Assembly (NCBI RefSeq): GCF_015234305.1
Contig: NZ_JADGMI010000003.1
Location: forward strand, 62,001 to 126,000
Origin: Superficieibacter sp. 1612_C1
GTDB lineage: Bacteria > Pseudomonadota > Gammaproteobacteria > Enterobacterales > Enterobacteriaceae
DNA length: 64,000 bases
Direction of reading: 5' to 3'
A program made the position numbers and the translations under genes. The notes below the pieces were generated by a model. It saw only the letters and a program-made list of their open reading frames with translations, was not told where the DNA came from and ran no database searches. Position 1 is the first letter of the stretch, and each line of letters opens with the position of its first letter. Positions 1 through 9,541 of this stretch are shown here, one piece after another.

Positions 1-371
1 TTGTTGATTAATAAAGATTTAAACACGTTCACCTCGTTTGTCCGGGCGTTTACCGTTCAGTCATTAAGTCGTCAATAAATAATATTGACCGATCGTCTAA
101 TAATCAACACTACTATCCCAGTGCTTTGCCAGCATTCAAGAAACATTATTCATTTCATGCACTTAAAGCTGTCTTTTTTGACCGACATCAAACTGTATTC
201 TGGTTTATCTGGTGCAGAGGGAAAATCAGCATCCCTGAAGATACATAGCTAATGCTTCAGAACACGGCTGATGATGCGATAAAACAACCAGGCTTTAATG
301 AGTTAGTCTGAGCGGACCTTCGGCTCAGTAAATAGGTCCGCTCCGTGCCAAGAGCAGACGCTGGTAATTCG
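1..371. other. Island DNA without a recognisable gene, upstream of IS1
   Basis: No open reading frame of convincing length or composition is visible on either strand. The stretch is AT-rich. The only structure I see is an inverted repeat GAGCGGACC (310-318) / GGTCCGCTC (335-343) with a 16-nt loop just before IS1. Similar GTCCGC...GCGGAC hairpins recur at 9245-9268 and 11600-11622. It is not ygiQ sequence, so the left end of the island lies beyond the window. Confidence 0.6.
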
Positions 372-426
372 GGTAATGGTGCCAACTTACTGATTTAGTG
401 TATGATGGTGTTTTTGAGGTGCTCCA

Positions 427-702
427 GTGGCTTCTGTTTCTATCAGCTGTCCCTCCTGTTCAGCTACTGAAGGCGTGGTGCGTAACGGTAAAAGTACTGC
501 CGGACATCAGCGCTATCTCTGCTCTCACTGCCGTAAAACATGGCAGCTACAGTTCACTTACACCGTCTCTCAGCCCGGTACACACCAGAAAATTATTGAT
601 ATGGCCATGAATGGCGTCGGATGTCGCGCCAGTGCACGCATTATGGGCGTTGGCCTCAACACGATTTTACGACACTTAAAAAACTCAGGCCGCAGTCGGT
701 AA
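427..702 (+). CDS. insA: IS1 protein InsA
   Basis: The 91-residue product is IS1 InsA, the DNA-binding protein that recognises the IS1 ends and represses the insertion-sequence promoter. It carries the N-terminal zinc-ribbon-like cysteines (CPSCS and CSHC, residues 8-36) followed by a helix-turn-helix region (residues about 55-85). Length and sequence match the family. In IS1 a -1 ribosomal frameshift near the insA end joins InsA to InsB to give the active InsAB' transposase; the overlap with insB (621-702) has the expected layout. Confidence 0.95.
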   Translation: MASVSISCPSCSATEGVVRNGKSTAGHQRYLCSHCRKTWQLQFTYTVSQPGTHQKIIDMAMNGVGCRASARIMGVGLNTILRHLKNSGRSR

Positions 703-1124
703 ACTCACGCATACAACCGGGCAGTGACGTCATTGTTTGCGCGGAAATGGACGAACAGTGGGGTTACGTCGGCGCTAAATCACGCCAGCGCTGGTTGTTT
801 TACGCGTATGACAGGATACGGAGGACGGTTGTGGCGCACGTATTCGGTGAACGCACGTTGGTCACGCTGGAGCGTCTTCTGGGCCTGCTGTCGGCCTTTG
901 AGGTCGTGGTATGGATGACGGATGGCTGGCCGCTTTATGAATCACGCCTGAAGGGAGAACTGCACGTTATCAGCAAGCGATATACGCAGCGCATTGAGCG
1001 GCATAACCTGAATCTGAGGCAGCATCTGGCAAGGCTGGGCAGGAAGTCACTGTCGTTCTCAAAATCGGTGGAGCTGCATGACAAAGTCATCGGGCATTAT
1101 CTGAACATAAAACACTATCAGTAA
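621..1124 (+). CDS. insB: IS1 transposase InsB
   Basis: This is the 167-codon InsB frame of IS1, which supplies the catalytic domain of the InsAB' fusion transposase. Recognisable IS1 blocks include [11 protein letters not shown] (around residue 41) and the C-terminal block ending in LNIKHYQ. The frame is open to its stop just inside the right inverted repeat, so the copy could be active. It is normally made by frameshifting out of insA rather than from its own start codon, so the first residues of this frame are probably not a real N-terminus. A handful of substitutions (for example [19 protein letters not shown]) make it an IS1 isoform rather than the commonest K-12 type. Confidence 0.93.
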   Translation: MSRQCTHYGRWPQHDFTTLKKLRPQSVNSRIQPGSDVIVCAEMDEQWGYVGAKSRQRWLFYAYDRIRRTVVAHVFGERTLVTLERLLGLLSAFEVVVWMTDGWPLYESRLKGELHVISKRYTQRIERHNLNLRQHLARLGRKSLSFSKSVELHDKVIGHYLNIKHYQ

Positions 1125-1158
1125 GTTGGAGTCATTACCGGTGCTCTGATATATTTAT

Positions 1159-1211
1159 TATACTATAGTGGGGTATGTGTTGATCTTAATGTAATACTCC
1201 CCTATAGTATA
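1159..1211 (+). promoter_or_regulatory. FrmR-type operator/promoter of the frm operon
   Basis: Two long inverted arms are visible: TATACTATAGTGGGGTATG (1159-1177) and the complement of AATACTCCCCTATAGTATA (1193-1211). Each arm holds an AT-flanked G/C tract, the form of operator bound by the tetrameric CsoR/RcnR/FrmR family. The site lies 27 bp before frmR, so FrmR most likely autoregulates the operon here and is released by formaldehyde. The -10 element probably overlaps the arms. Binding is inferred from symmetry and position. Confidence 0.8.
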
Positions 1212-1237
1212 AGAAATACAGAGCAGTGAGGTAAGCA

Positions 1238-1513
1238 ATGCCCAGTACTCCTGAAGAGAAAAAAAAGGTCCTAACCCGGGTTCGCCGTATCCGGGGTCAG
1301 ATTGATGCTCTGGAAAGAGCACTTGAAAGTGGCGCTGAATGCCGTTCCGTTCTCCAGCAAATCGCCGCCGTCCGGGGCGCCGCTAACGGACTGATGGCAG
1401 AGGTGCTGGAGAGCCACATACGGGAAACCTTTGACCAGAATGACAGCTACAGTCATGAAGTCAGTAAATCAGTTGACGATACGATTGAGCTGGTTCGTGC
1501 CTATCTTAAATAG
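1238..1513 (+). CDS. frmR: Formaldehyde-sensing repressor FrmR
   Basis: This 91-aa all-alpha protein of the CsoR/RcnR/FrmR family represses the frm operon until formaldehyde reacts with it. Pro2, Cys35 and His60 are present; Pro2 and Cys35 are the residues known in enteric FrmR to be crosslinked by formaldehyde. The family core [14 protein letters not shown] is at residues 16-29. It starts 27 bp after the operator and lies 34 bp before frmA, so they are surely cotranscribed. A second, broken frmR of divergent sequence lies at 5394-5531. Function is confident by family; the regulatory link to this operon is inferred from context. Confidence 0.93.
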   Translation: MPSTPEEKKKVLTRVRRIRGQIDALERALESGAECRSVLQQIAAVRGAANGLMAEVLESHIRETFDQNDSYSHEVSKSVDDTIELVRAYLK

Positions 1514-1517
1514 GTGA

Positions 1518-2657
<1,140 letters not shown>

Positions 2658-2700
2658 TCCCATCAGAATTTTAATCAACTCAAACTGAAGGAAGTGGAAA

Positions 2701-3099
2701 ATGACAACTCCGGTAATTTCTGGTGACGGCATCTTTTCTCATGTGTTCATTGGCGCAGCCGATGTCGAGAAATCCTCCGCATTTTACGATGTCGTCCTGG
2801 GCACGCTTGGTATCAATAACCTCGGCCCGTTTGGCAACGGCTGGGTACTCTATGGCCGCGAAAAGCCGGCATTTATCATTGCCCGTCCGGGCAACGGTGA
2901 AGCACCTTCCGCTAACGGGGTGACTGTCGGCTTCGCTGCTGCCACCCCGGAAGAGGTTGATGCTTTCCATGCTGCCGGCCTTGCCGCCGGTGGAGCTGAT
3001 GAAGGTCAACCTGGCCCGCGTGGTCACCTTCCCGGGGCCTATGCTGCCTACCTGCGGGATCCGGCGGGTAACAAAATCACGGCGTATACGTTTATCTGA
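2701..3099 (+). CDS. VOC (glyoxalase/bleomycin-resistance) superfamily protein of the frm operon
   Basis: This 132-aa protein is a single vicinal-oxygen-chelate unit of two beta-alpha-beta-beta-beta modules. The N-terminal module has HVFIGAADVEKSSAFYD (about 14-30) and the C-terminal one GAYAAYLRDPAGNKI. The usual metal-binding glutamate after the DPxGN turn is replaced (GNKIT), so either the metal site differs or it is not a classical glyoxalase I. It lies 43 bp after frmA and 64 bp before frmB, inside the formaldehyde operon. A role with S-formylglutathione or a related glutathione adduct is a fair guess, but the exact reaction is unknown. Confidence 0.85.
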   Translation: MTTPVISGDGIFSHVFIGAADVEKSSAFYDVVLGTLGINNLGPFGNGWVLYGREKPAFIIARPGNGEAPSANGVTVGFAAATPEEVDAFHAAGLAAGGADEGQPGPRGHLPGAYAAYLRDPAGNKITAYTFI

Positions 3100-3163
3100 C
3101 GTCCGGATTTAAAGATACTTCCCCTGGCTTCGGTCAGGGGAAATAACCATGAGATAACGGCTG

Positions 3164-4000
3164 ATGGAACTCATTGAGCAGCATGCCAGCTCTGGCGGCT
3201 GGCAAAACGTGTACCGGCATTATTCACAATCCCTTAATTGTGAAATGAATTTCGGTGTGTATCTTCCTCCCAAAGCAGTAACAGAAAAACTGCCGGTACT
3301 ATACTGGTTGTCGGGCCTGACCTGTACTGAGCAGAATTTCATCACCAAATCAGGTATGCAGCATTATGCAGCCCGGCATAACGTCATCGTTGTTGTCCCG
3401 GATACCAGTCCCCGGGGTAATAATGTCCCGGATGCCGACAGTTACGATCTTGGCCAGGGGGCCGGTTTTTATCTGAACGCGACGGAACAGCCGTGGAATG
3501 TTCATTACAGGATGTATGACTATATTCTCAGAGAGCTTCCGGATGTCGTCATGAATCATTTTCCTGCAACGGCAAGAAAATCTATATCCGGTCATTCTAT
3601 GGGAGGGCTGGGTGCTCTGGTGCTGGCTCTGCGAAATCCTGGTGAATATGTGAGCGTATCAGCATTTTCCCCGATAGTATCGCCTTCTCAGGTGCCATGG
3701 GGGCAACAGGCATTTAGCGCTTACCTGGGTGAAAACAGAAAAACGTGGGAAGCCTACGATCCAGTCAGCCTCATTTTACAGGGTGAAAAATTACCAGAAA
3801 TCTTCATTGATCAGGGGCTGAGTGACGCCTTTTATGAAGAGCAACTGCGCACCAAAATCCTTGAGAGAGTATGCAATGAGATGAACCTCAATGCGTCGTT
3901 CCGATATCATACTGGATACGACCACAGCTATTATTTCATTTCCAGCTTTATTGGTGAGCACATTGCTTACCATGCCAACAGGCTCAGGCTGTCAGCATGA
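3164..4000 (+). CDS. frmB: S-formylglutathione hydrolase
   Basis: FrmB hydrolyses S-formylglutathione to formate and glutathione, the last step of glutathione-dependent formaldehyde detoxification. The 278-aa alpha/beta-hydrolase of the esterase D family shows the nucleophile elbow SGHSMGGLGAL (catalytic Ser about 145), an acid-residue block DQGLSDAFYEEQ and the catalytic His in TGYDHSYYFI near the C-terminus. Length matches family members. It is the last gene of the frm operon. A run of IS ends begins 84 bp downstream, so the operon's natural terminator may have been lost. Confidence 0.95.
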   Translation: MELIEQHASSGGWQNVYRHYSQSLNCEMNFGVYLPPKAVTEKLPVLYWLSGLTCTEQNFITKSGMQHYAARHNVIVVVPDTSPRGNNVPDADSYDLGQGAGFYLNATEQPWNVHYRMYDYILRELPDVVMNHFPATARKSISGHSMGGLGALVLALRNPGEYVSVSAFSPIVSPSQVPWGQQAFSAYLGENRKTWEAYDPVSLILQGEKLPEIFIDQGLSDAFYEEQLRTKILERVCNEMNLNASFRYHTGYDHSYYFISSFIGEHIAYHANRLRLSA

Positions 4001-4083
4001 GTTGATTTCCAGCCTCAGAAAATGTGCTTAATTTTCAGGCCTGAACAGGGCCTGAACCCTGCAGACCTGAGATGTACTGTAAC

Positions 4084-4164
4084 TGAATCGCCACGGATAA
4101 TCTAGACACTTCCGAGCCGTTGATGGACTGACCCCGCCCCGGTAGACGATCCTGCCCTATAGTT
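4084..4164. mobile_element. Nested truncated ends of two IS3-family elements
   Basis: Two short IS ends are stacked here. At 4084-4123 the sequence begins TGAATCGCCACGGATAATC, an IS3-family terminus that shares TGAATCGCCAC with the element end at 20320. It is cut after about 40 bp by a second terminus at 4124, TGGACTGACCCCGCCCCGG. The 41 bp from 4124 to 4164 equal, in inverted orientation, the outer end of the element at 4165-5392 (bases 5352-5392). They abut that element's other end directly. This records at least two insertion or recombination events. Confidence 0.75.
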
Positions 4165-4199
4165 TGGACTGACCCCACGCCTGTAGACAAATCCTGTCC

Positions 4200-5048
4200 T
4201 CACGACGAGGCCTGTTCGAAGGCCTCCGGACTGACGTCGCCGAGGTGGCTGTGGCGCCGGGACCGGTTATAGAAGACTTCAATGTAATCGAAGATCCGCC
4301 CGGGCCAGATCCCTGGTTTTATATATGCGTTTTCTGATCCGTTCTTTTTTCAGCGAACTGAAGAACGATTCGGCCACCGCATTATCCCAGCAGTTGCCAC
4401 GCCGGCTCATGCTCGGCGCCAGGTTATTGGCCCGGTAGAAGCGCTGCCAGTCGTCACTGCCGTACTGGCTGCCCTGATCGCTATGTACGATAACCTCGCT
4501 GTCTGGTTTTCGGCGCCAGACCGCCATCATCAGCGCGTCGAGCGCCAGTTCGCGTGAGAGAGTGGGTTTCATCGACCAGCCGACCACATTACGGGCGAAG
4601 AGATCGATAACCACCGCCAGATACAGCCAGCCCTGCCAGGTGCGGATATAAGTAATATCGGTGACCCAGACCTGGGTGGCCCGGACAACGGTGAACTGCC
4701 GCTGCACGAGATTAGGAGCAACGACTGAAGGCCTGCCAGCGATACGACGTGGCGCTTTATAGCCGCGCACAGCTTTAATCCGGTCCAGTTGCATGATCCG
4801 ACCCACCCGGTTTCTACCACAGGTTTCCCCGATTTCGTTCAGATCGCCATGAACCCGCCGGTAACCGTATACGCCTCCGCTCAGGGAATATGAGTCGCGG
4901 ATAAGCATCAGCAGGCGCTGGTTATCTTTATCACGCGCCGAGACAGGGTTATGCAGCCACGCATAGAACCCGGCCCGGGCGACATTCAGTACCCGACACA
5001 TCGTCATCACACCCCATACAGTTCGGTGCTCATTGATAAAGCGGTACT
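4200..5048 (-). pseudogene. IS3-family transposase OrfB, C-terminus frameshifted
   Basis: OrfB is the catalytic rve/DDE integrase of IS3-family elements. The N-terminal HTH_21 region (YGYRRVHGDLNE), the first Asp in VWVTDITYIRT, the second in VHSDQGSQYGS and the Glu in NAVAESFFSSLKKE are all present. After RDLARAD two bases appear to be missing near 4295, so translation ends early at 4279. Reading on in the restored frame gives a normal family C-terminus down to the stop at 4200-4202. All three catalytic acids precede the frameshift. With orfA also broken the element is probably dead. Confidence 0.85.
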
Positions 5049-5333
5049 TCAGTCGGGCTCCTTTGCAAAGTACCGCGCGGCCTTTTTCAGGATATCCCGT
5101 TCTTCTTCGGTGCGTTTTAGCTGCGCCCGGAGTTTCAGGATCTCGCTTTTAGCTTCCAGTAAATCCCGGGCATGCTGCTCGCTGTTATCAGGTTTGATAG
5201 CCCGTAGCCACTTGTAGAGGCGGTGTGCAGAGACGCCCAGACGCTCAGATACTTAGGCGACGGAATAACCGCGTTCCGTTATCTGACGGACGGCTTCTTC
5301 CTTAAATTCAGGTGTAAATCGTGGTGTGCCCAT
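5049..5333 (-). pseudogene. IS3-family OrfA, interrupted by a stop codon
   Basis: Read from the ATG at 5333 the frame encodes an IS3-family OrfA of 94 residues: an N-terminal helix-turn-helix (TPEFKEEAVRQITERGYSVA, residues about 7-26) and a C-terminal leucine-zipper-like helix ending in DILKKAARYFAKEPD. Codon 27 is TAA (plus-strand bases 5253-5255), exactly where relatives carry a sense codon between VA and VSERLGVS. The nonsense mutation removes the DNA-binding half from any full-length or frameshifted product, so this copy should not transpose by itself. Confidence 0.85.
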
Positions 5334-5393
5334 ACGCTCCTCCTATACTCAAACTATAGGGCAGGATCGTCTACCGGGGCGGGGTCAGTCCAG

Positions 5394-5531
5394 GGAGCCG
5401 TTAACGACCTGATGGCGGTTGTTCTGGAAAGCTATCTTCGGGAGGAATTCCCCGATACGGGCAAACGAAATGAGTCGCAGAAGAGGTCAATCGACGACAC
5501 CATTTCGATAGTCCGCTCCTATCTCCGTTAA
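5394..5531 (+). pseudogene. frmR: Truncated second frmR (C-terminal half)
   Basis: The frame from 5394 to the stop at 5531 encodes the back half of a CsoR/RcnR/FrmR-family repressor (GAVNDLMAVVLESYLREEF and, further on, SIDDTISIVRSYLR). It aligns with residues about 48-91 of the intact FrmR at 1238-1513 but differs at many positions, so it is not a recent duplicate. The front half, with the formaldehyde-reactive Pro and Cys, has been removed by the IS3-family element whose edge is at 5392. It is followed 55 bp later by the first codons of an frmA gene, so it once headed a second frm operon. Confidence 0.85.
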
Positions 5532-5586
5532 CTCTGCCAGGCAGATGTCTGATGGGGTCTAAAACTGTAATGAAAGGAAATGACAT

Positions 5587-5601
5587 ATGAAATCACGTGC
5601 A
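5587..5601 (+). pseudogene. frmA: Start of a second frmA gene, cut after five codons
   Basis: After a ribosome-binding site (AAAGGAAATGACAT) the sequence ATGAAATCACGTGC repeats the first codons of the intact frmA at 1548 (MKSRA), then loses similarity. The spacing from the truncated frmR upstream is like that of the intact operon. I read it as the junction where a second frmRA operon was deleted, leaving only the initiation region. Confidence 0.75.
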
Positions 5602-5949
5602 TTATTCATCTGTATTTTTTAATTGGTACCCGAAACCGCCTGAGTGTCGCCATCAGCTGGGTCTGGAACCACAGCGTCGCGTACCGGGGAGCCCGCATTA
5701 TCACGGGAGCCAAATCTCCGGTCCCGGGTACGCCGCCAGCCAGTTCTCATACAGAAGGCGGATCCGCAGGGTACCGCTGAAACTTCAGCGGTGTCCCACA
5801 TGGTACCACCGGGCCCAGCTTCAGCAATCTGTTTCCAGTCACACAAACGCTTTTTTCGACGGGCTTTCTGATCGAGCGGTCCGGCACACCAGATACCGTC
5901 ACAAGAGGTGGCCTTATTAAGAGCGGACACACCTAGCACAGGAAATTCT
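5602..5949. other. Junction region between the broken frm copy and the UvrA-like gene
   Basis: About 350 bp without a recognisable gene. Frames are open on both strands because the region is GC-rich, but none looks like a known protein and none has a clear start signal. The last part (AGGAAATTCT before 5950) supplies the ribosome-binding site of the UvrA-like gene, so its promoter should lie here. The mixed composition suggests an old recombination junction. Confidence 0.5.
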
Positions 5950-8601
5950 ATGGCAAAGAAACTTTTCGGTTATCATCCCATCCTGACTGACGACAACAAT
6001 TCAGTTGTGATTCGCGGTGCTCGCGAGAACAACCTTAAAGAGGTGGATGTTTCCATTCCGCGCAACGCATTGGTTGTTTTTTCGGGTGTGTCAGGCTCGG
6101 GTAAGTCTTCACTGGCCTTTGGCACCATTTATGCTGAGGCGCAACGGCGCTACTTTGAATCGGTTGCCCCCTACGCTCGTCGCCTCATTGATCAGGTCGG
6201 GGTTCCGGATGTGGATGCCATTGACGGACTGCCGCCAGCCGTTGCGCTTCAGCAACAACGCGGTGCCAGTAACGCGCGCTCCTCTGTCGGCAGCGTGACC
6301 ACCTTATCCAGTCTGGTGCGAATGATGTACTCACGGGCGGGCGCTTATCCTGCCGGACAACCGATGCTGTATGCCGAGGATTTTTCTCCCAACACGCCGC
6401 AGGGGGCATGCCCTTCTTGCCATGGTCTGGGCCATATCTATGAGGTAACTGAAACACTGATGGTGCCCGATCCCTCACTTAGTATCCGTGAAAAGGCTAT
6501 TGCTTCCTGGCCCCCGGCCTGGCACGGACAGAATCTGCGGGATATTCTGGTGACGCTGGGGTATGACATCGACACTCCCTGGAAAAATCTGCCAGCGGAA
6601 GACCGTCAGTGGATCCTTTTTACCGAAGACACCCCCACTGTACCGGTTTTCCCGGGACTGAGTCCGGAAGATACGCGCGAAGCCGTCAGGAAAAAAATGA
6701 CGCCGGGTTATATGGGGACCTTCACCGGGGCACGTCGTTATGTGCTACATACCTTCGCCAGCACGCAAAGCGCGTTGATGAGAAAACGAGTCTCCCGTTT
6801 TATGGAAGGCAAGCTGTGTCCGGTCTGTCACGGGAAAAGACTGAAGTCAGAATCATTGTCCGTCACCTTTGCCGGTGTGGACATTGGTGAATTTATGCAG
6901 ATGCCCTTAGACCAGCTGGCGGAATTGCTCCTTCCAATCTCCCGGGGGGATTTCAGTGCCCACCACGCCGGCGCAGATGCCGACAGGGATATCACCCGTC
7001 GGGATCTGACAGAGCGTGCTGCATCCGGAAAAGCGGTCCATTCCGATAACGCCGATGTCTGCCGGACATCGGCGTTATCGGAAGAGAAACGACTGGCGGC
7101 ACAACGGCTGACCGGTGGTGTCATGGCCCGGTTGTATCAGTTGCAGAAGCTGGGGCTGGGTTATCTTACGCTGGACAGAGCAACCCCAACTCTATCTGCA
7201 GGAGAGCTTCAGCGACTGCGTCTTGCCACGCAACTCAGTTCGATGCTGTTTGGTGTGGTCTATGTTCTTGATGAACCGTCTGCGGGTCTGCACCCCTCAG
7301 ACAGTAAAGCGCTTTACGATGCGCTTGAGAACCTTCGTGATGCCGGCAACTCGGTGTTTGTCGTTGAACATGATCTTAACCTGATGCGACGGGCGCAATG
7401 GCTTGTTGATGTGGGACCGTCGGCTGGTGAACAGGGAGGACATGTTCTCTACAGTGGTATTCCTGAAGATCTGAAAGCCGTCACCCAATCTCGTACCGCG
7501 CGTTATTTATTTGATGAAGTCCGGCCACCACAATCTTTTGCCCGTATCCCATCCGGGTGGCTGAAACTGCAGGGGATCCATCGCCACAATCTTAAGTGGA
7601 TCGATGTTGATATTCCTCTGGGTGTGCTGACAGCCGTGACGGGAGTCTCTGGCTCCGGTAAATCCAGTCTGATTGCCCAGGCCTTACCGGAACTGGTGCT
7701 TTCTTCACTTGGCGGTGAGCCAGAAGACGTGCTTTCCGAAGCCAGCGACGCTGAGGGGCCATCCGTAACGGAGAAAACGTACGGTACCCTGACCGGTGAT
7801 ACCGGACTGGTAAAGCGTCTGGTTCAGGTTGACCAGAAACCGATAGGCAGGACCCCCCGTTCAAACCTGGCGACATATACCGGGTTGTTTGATCCTGTTC
7901 GTAAGCTCTTTGCCGGAACGACTGACGCCAAACTCCATCATTACGATGCGGGTCAATTCTCTTTCAATGTGGCAAAAGGCCGCTGTGCAACCTGTGAAGG
8001 TGAAGGATTCGTCAGCGTGGAGCTGTTGTTTATGCCGAGCGTGTATGCACCGTGCCCGACCTGCCATGGCGCGCGGTATAACCGGGATACTCTCAGGATC
8101 TGCTGGCAGGACAAAAATATCGCGGAGGTCCTGCATATGACGGTGGATGAAGCCAGTCAGTTCTTTGCGACTGAAGAACCAGTGGCTCGTCCCCTCCGTC
8201 TGCTGAGTGAAATTGGTCTGGGCTACCTGCGTCTGGGACAACCAGCAACCGAGTTATCCGGAGGGGAGGCGCAAAGGATCAAGCTGGCAACCGAACTACA
8301 ACGTAGCCAACGTGGCCACACGTTGTATATCCTAGATGAACCGACAACCGGCCTGCATGCTTCAGACGCCGACCGCCTCCTTGTGCAGCTGCAGCGGCTT
8401 GTTGATGCAGAAAATACGGTGATAATGATTGAACACGATATGCGGGCGGTTACTCAGGCAGACCAGGTTATCGACATCGGTCCTGGAGCGGGACATGAGG
8501 GAGGACGCCTGGTTGCCGCAGGAACTCCCGAACAGGTATCGCAGGTCAAAGAAAGCCGTACCGCACAGTATATTGCCAGGGAACTCTCACGGAACGGTTA
8601 A
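5950..8601 (+). CDS. UvrA-like excinuclease ATPase (class II type)
   Basis: This 883-aa protein has the duplicated ABC ATPase plan of UvrA, the damage-recognition subunit of nucleotide excision repair. It shows Walker [10 protein letters not shown] (46-54) with a second GVSGSGKSS in the C-terminal half, zinc-module cysteines ([14 protein letters not shown], then CATCEGEG and CPTCHGAR), ABC signatures ([15 protein letters not shown] and [15 protein letters not shown]) and Walker B segments ([23 protein letters not shown]). It is shorter than housekeeping UvrA (about 940 aa), as expected of mobile class II UvrA proteins. I start it at 5950, after AGGAAA, rather than at an upstream ATG at 5908. 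Help against formaldehyde-caused DNA damage is inferred from context. A perfect 19-bp inverted repeat interrupts the coding sequence in frame. Confidence 0.88.
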   Translation: MAKKLFGYHPILTDDNNSVVIRGARENNLKEVDVSIPRNALVVFSGVSGSGKSSLAFGTIYAEAQRRYFESVAPYARRLIDQVGVPDVDAIDGLPPAVALQQQRGASNARSSVGSVTTLSSLVRMMYSRAGAYPAGQPMLYAEDFSPNTPQGACPSCHGLGHIYEVTETLMVPDPSLSIREKAIASWPPAWHGQNLRDILVTLGYDIDTPWKNLPAEDRQWILFTEDTPTVPVFPGLSPEDTREAVRKKMTPGYMGTFTGARRYVLHTFASTQSALMRKRVSRFMEGKLCPVCHGKRLKSESLSVTFAGVDIGEFMQMPLDQLAELLLPISRGDFSAHHAGADADRDITRRDLTERAASGKAVHSDNADVCRTSALSEEKRLAAQRLTGGVMARLYQLQKLGLGYLTLDRATPTLSAGELQRLRLATQLSSMLFGVVYVLDEPSAGLHPSDSKALYDALENLRDAGNSVFVVEHDLNLMRRAQWLVDVGPSAGEQGGHVLYSGIPEDLKAVTQSRTARYLFDEVRPPQSFARIPSGWLKLQGIHRHNLKWIDVDIPLGVLTAVTGVSGSGKSSLIAQALPELVLSSLGGEPEDVLSEASDAEGPSVTEKTYGTLTGDTGLVKRLVQVDQKPIGRTPRSNLATYTGLFDPVRKLFAGTTDAKLHHYDAGQFSFNVAKGRCATCEGEGFVSVELLFMPSVYAPCPTCHGARYNRDTLRICWQDKNIAEVLHMTVDEASQFFATEEPVARPLRLLSEIGLGYLRLGQPATELSGGEAQRIKLATELQRSQRGHTLYILDEPTTGLHASDADRLLVQLQRLVDAENTVIMIEHDMRAVTQADQVIDIGPGAGHEGGRLVAAGTPEQVSQVKESRTAQYIARELSRNG
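7041..7083. repeat. Perfect 19-bp inverted repeat inside the UvrA-like gene
   Basis: TTCCGATAACGCCGATGTC (7041-7059) is followed by a 5-nt loop (TGCCG) and its exact complement GACATCGGCGTTATCGGAA (7065-7083). It lies in the coding frame and adds about 14 residues between the N-terminal helical region and the block [18 protein letters not shown] perfect palindrome of this size is very unlikely by chance and would form a strong hairpin in mRNA. It resembles a miniature insertion more than protein-constrained sequence. Confidence 0.9.
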
Positions 8602-8664
8602 AAAGGGCTGTGTCGTCATTGCGTCAATGGCGGCACATTCCCGGCGTGTTCTGTATCAGTAATC

Positions 8665-8985
8665 TCCCGCAGGTATAATTTCAGCGCATCCCACTGGTTC
8701 AGCGCGTACGCGAACGCCTTCGACAGCTCCGAGTGCCGTGACAGCGTTTTCTGCTTTTCACGCAGCCAGCCCTCCAGCGCGGTCAGCAGCGGTACCGCTT
8801 TTTCCTGCCGAATGGCCAGCCGTTCCGCCGCGCTTTTGCCCCGGATGCCCGCCTCGATGCCATACAGCTCGCCGATACGGCACAGCGCTTCGGTCGTGGT
8901 GTCAGAGGGCGTCCGCACGTGCACGTCCGCCTGCAACACCCCGCTGAACCCCGCAAGATGCGACTGCGGATGTGTAACGCTGGCG
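8665..8985 (-). pseudogene. IS66-family transposase (TnpC) fragment
   Basis: On the minus strand the frame reads QADVHVRTPSDTTTEALCR..., LYGIEAGIRGKSAAER, EKAVPLLTALEGWL and LNQWDALKLYLRE, an internal-to-late part of the IS66-family DDE transposase TnpC. At the 3' side homology stops after KLYLR, before the expected DGMVEADNN segment, and runs into unrelated residues to a stop at 8616. The 5' part is also missing. It is a relic with no functional prospect; its ends mark rearrangement points after the UvrA-like gene. Confidence 0.85.
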
Positions 8986-9541
8986 TGATAGAAATTTTAA
9001 GTCAGTCATCAGGTGTCCACCTAATTAGGGGTCAGTTTGGATATCGAAAATTATTGTACGTCAAGGTTATTTTTTGACCTCTCTACTTTAGCGGGCCTCA
9101 GCCGACGAAACTTATCGGAAGCCGGTACCGGCCAGTCTGACTGAAGATGGAAGCAAAATTAATGCTGTGGGCTACCATACCTTCTTTAACAGGTGATTTG
9201 TGAACTGCAACTTCTCGGAACGGGAGTTTGCGCAAGGACCGGAAGTCCGCTTTTCGCTCATAGCGGACCGTTCCTGCGCACATGTCTGCTATGTGGTAGA
9301 GGCAGACAATACTTACAGCACAGGGCGTTAATAAATACGGAACAGATCAACCGCAGATGCCTCCTCCTGAATGTATTAATTTTGCTATCTCGTCGGCAAA
9401 ATCAGGGAACAAGTCTGGATATGGAAGCGCCTGGCAGCTGAAAGTATGAATAATAACGCCCTGACAGGATATTTTATTGCACCCTGTCAAAAGTCATACA
9501 TTCTTTCCCGGTTTTTGCTTTCTCATACCGGATAACTCTAT
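8986..9541. other. Intergenic island DNA without a gene
   Basis: I find no credible coding region in these 556 bp; short open frames have no homology I can name and no good start. A hairpin GTCCGCT (9245-9251) / AGCGGAC (9262-9268) resembles the ones at 310-343 and 11600-11622. The 3' side is the downstream region of the convergent dehydrogenase gene, but no clear rho-independent terminator is seen. Confidence 0.5.

Larger units (their letters stand above)
372..1139 (+). mobile_element. IS1: IS1 element, complete 768 bp
   Basis: The terminal inverted repeats are visible: the left end starts GGTAATGGTGCCAAC at 372 and the right end finishes GTTGGAGTCATTACC at 1139. The length is exactly the 768 bp typical of IS1. 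It carries insA and insB in the usual overlapping arrangement. The flanking 9-mers (GGTAATTCG before, GGTGCTCTG after) do not match, so no target-site duplication is seen. This suggests the copy arrived, or its neighbourhood was rearranged, by deletion or recombination. Its right end stops only about 19 bp before the frm operator. Confidence 0.95.
4165..5392 (-). mobile_element. IS3-family insertion sequence, decayed
   Basis: The element runs on the minus strand from 5392 (TGGACTGACCCCGCCCC...) to 4165 (TGGACTGACCCCACGCC... read on the plus strand), about 1,228 bp, with imperfect terminal inverted repeats sharing TGGACTGACCCC. It carries an orfA/orfB pair typical of the IS3 family, but both are broken: a stop at codon 27 of orfA and a frameshift near the end of orfB. 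It replaced the front half of a second frmR gene, whose remainder begins right at the element's edge. No matching 3-4 bp target duplication is seen. Confidence 0.85.

Noticed and set aside
363..1148. IS1 target-site duplication
   Set aside because: The flanking 9-mers GGTAATTCG and GGTGCTCTG share only the first three bases.
5619..5939. 106-codon minus-strand open frame before the UvrA-like gene
   Set aside because: No recognisable domain; the region is GC-rich junction DNA and the frame opposes the UvrA promoter region.
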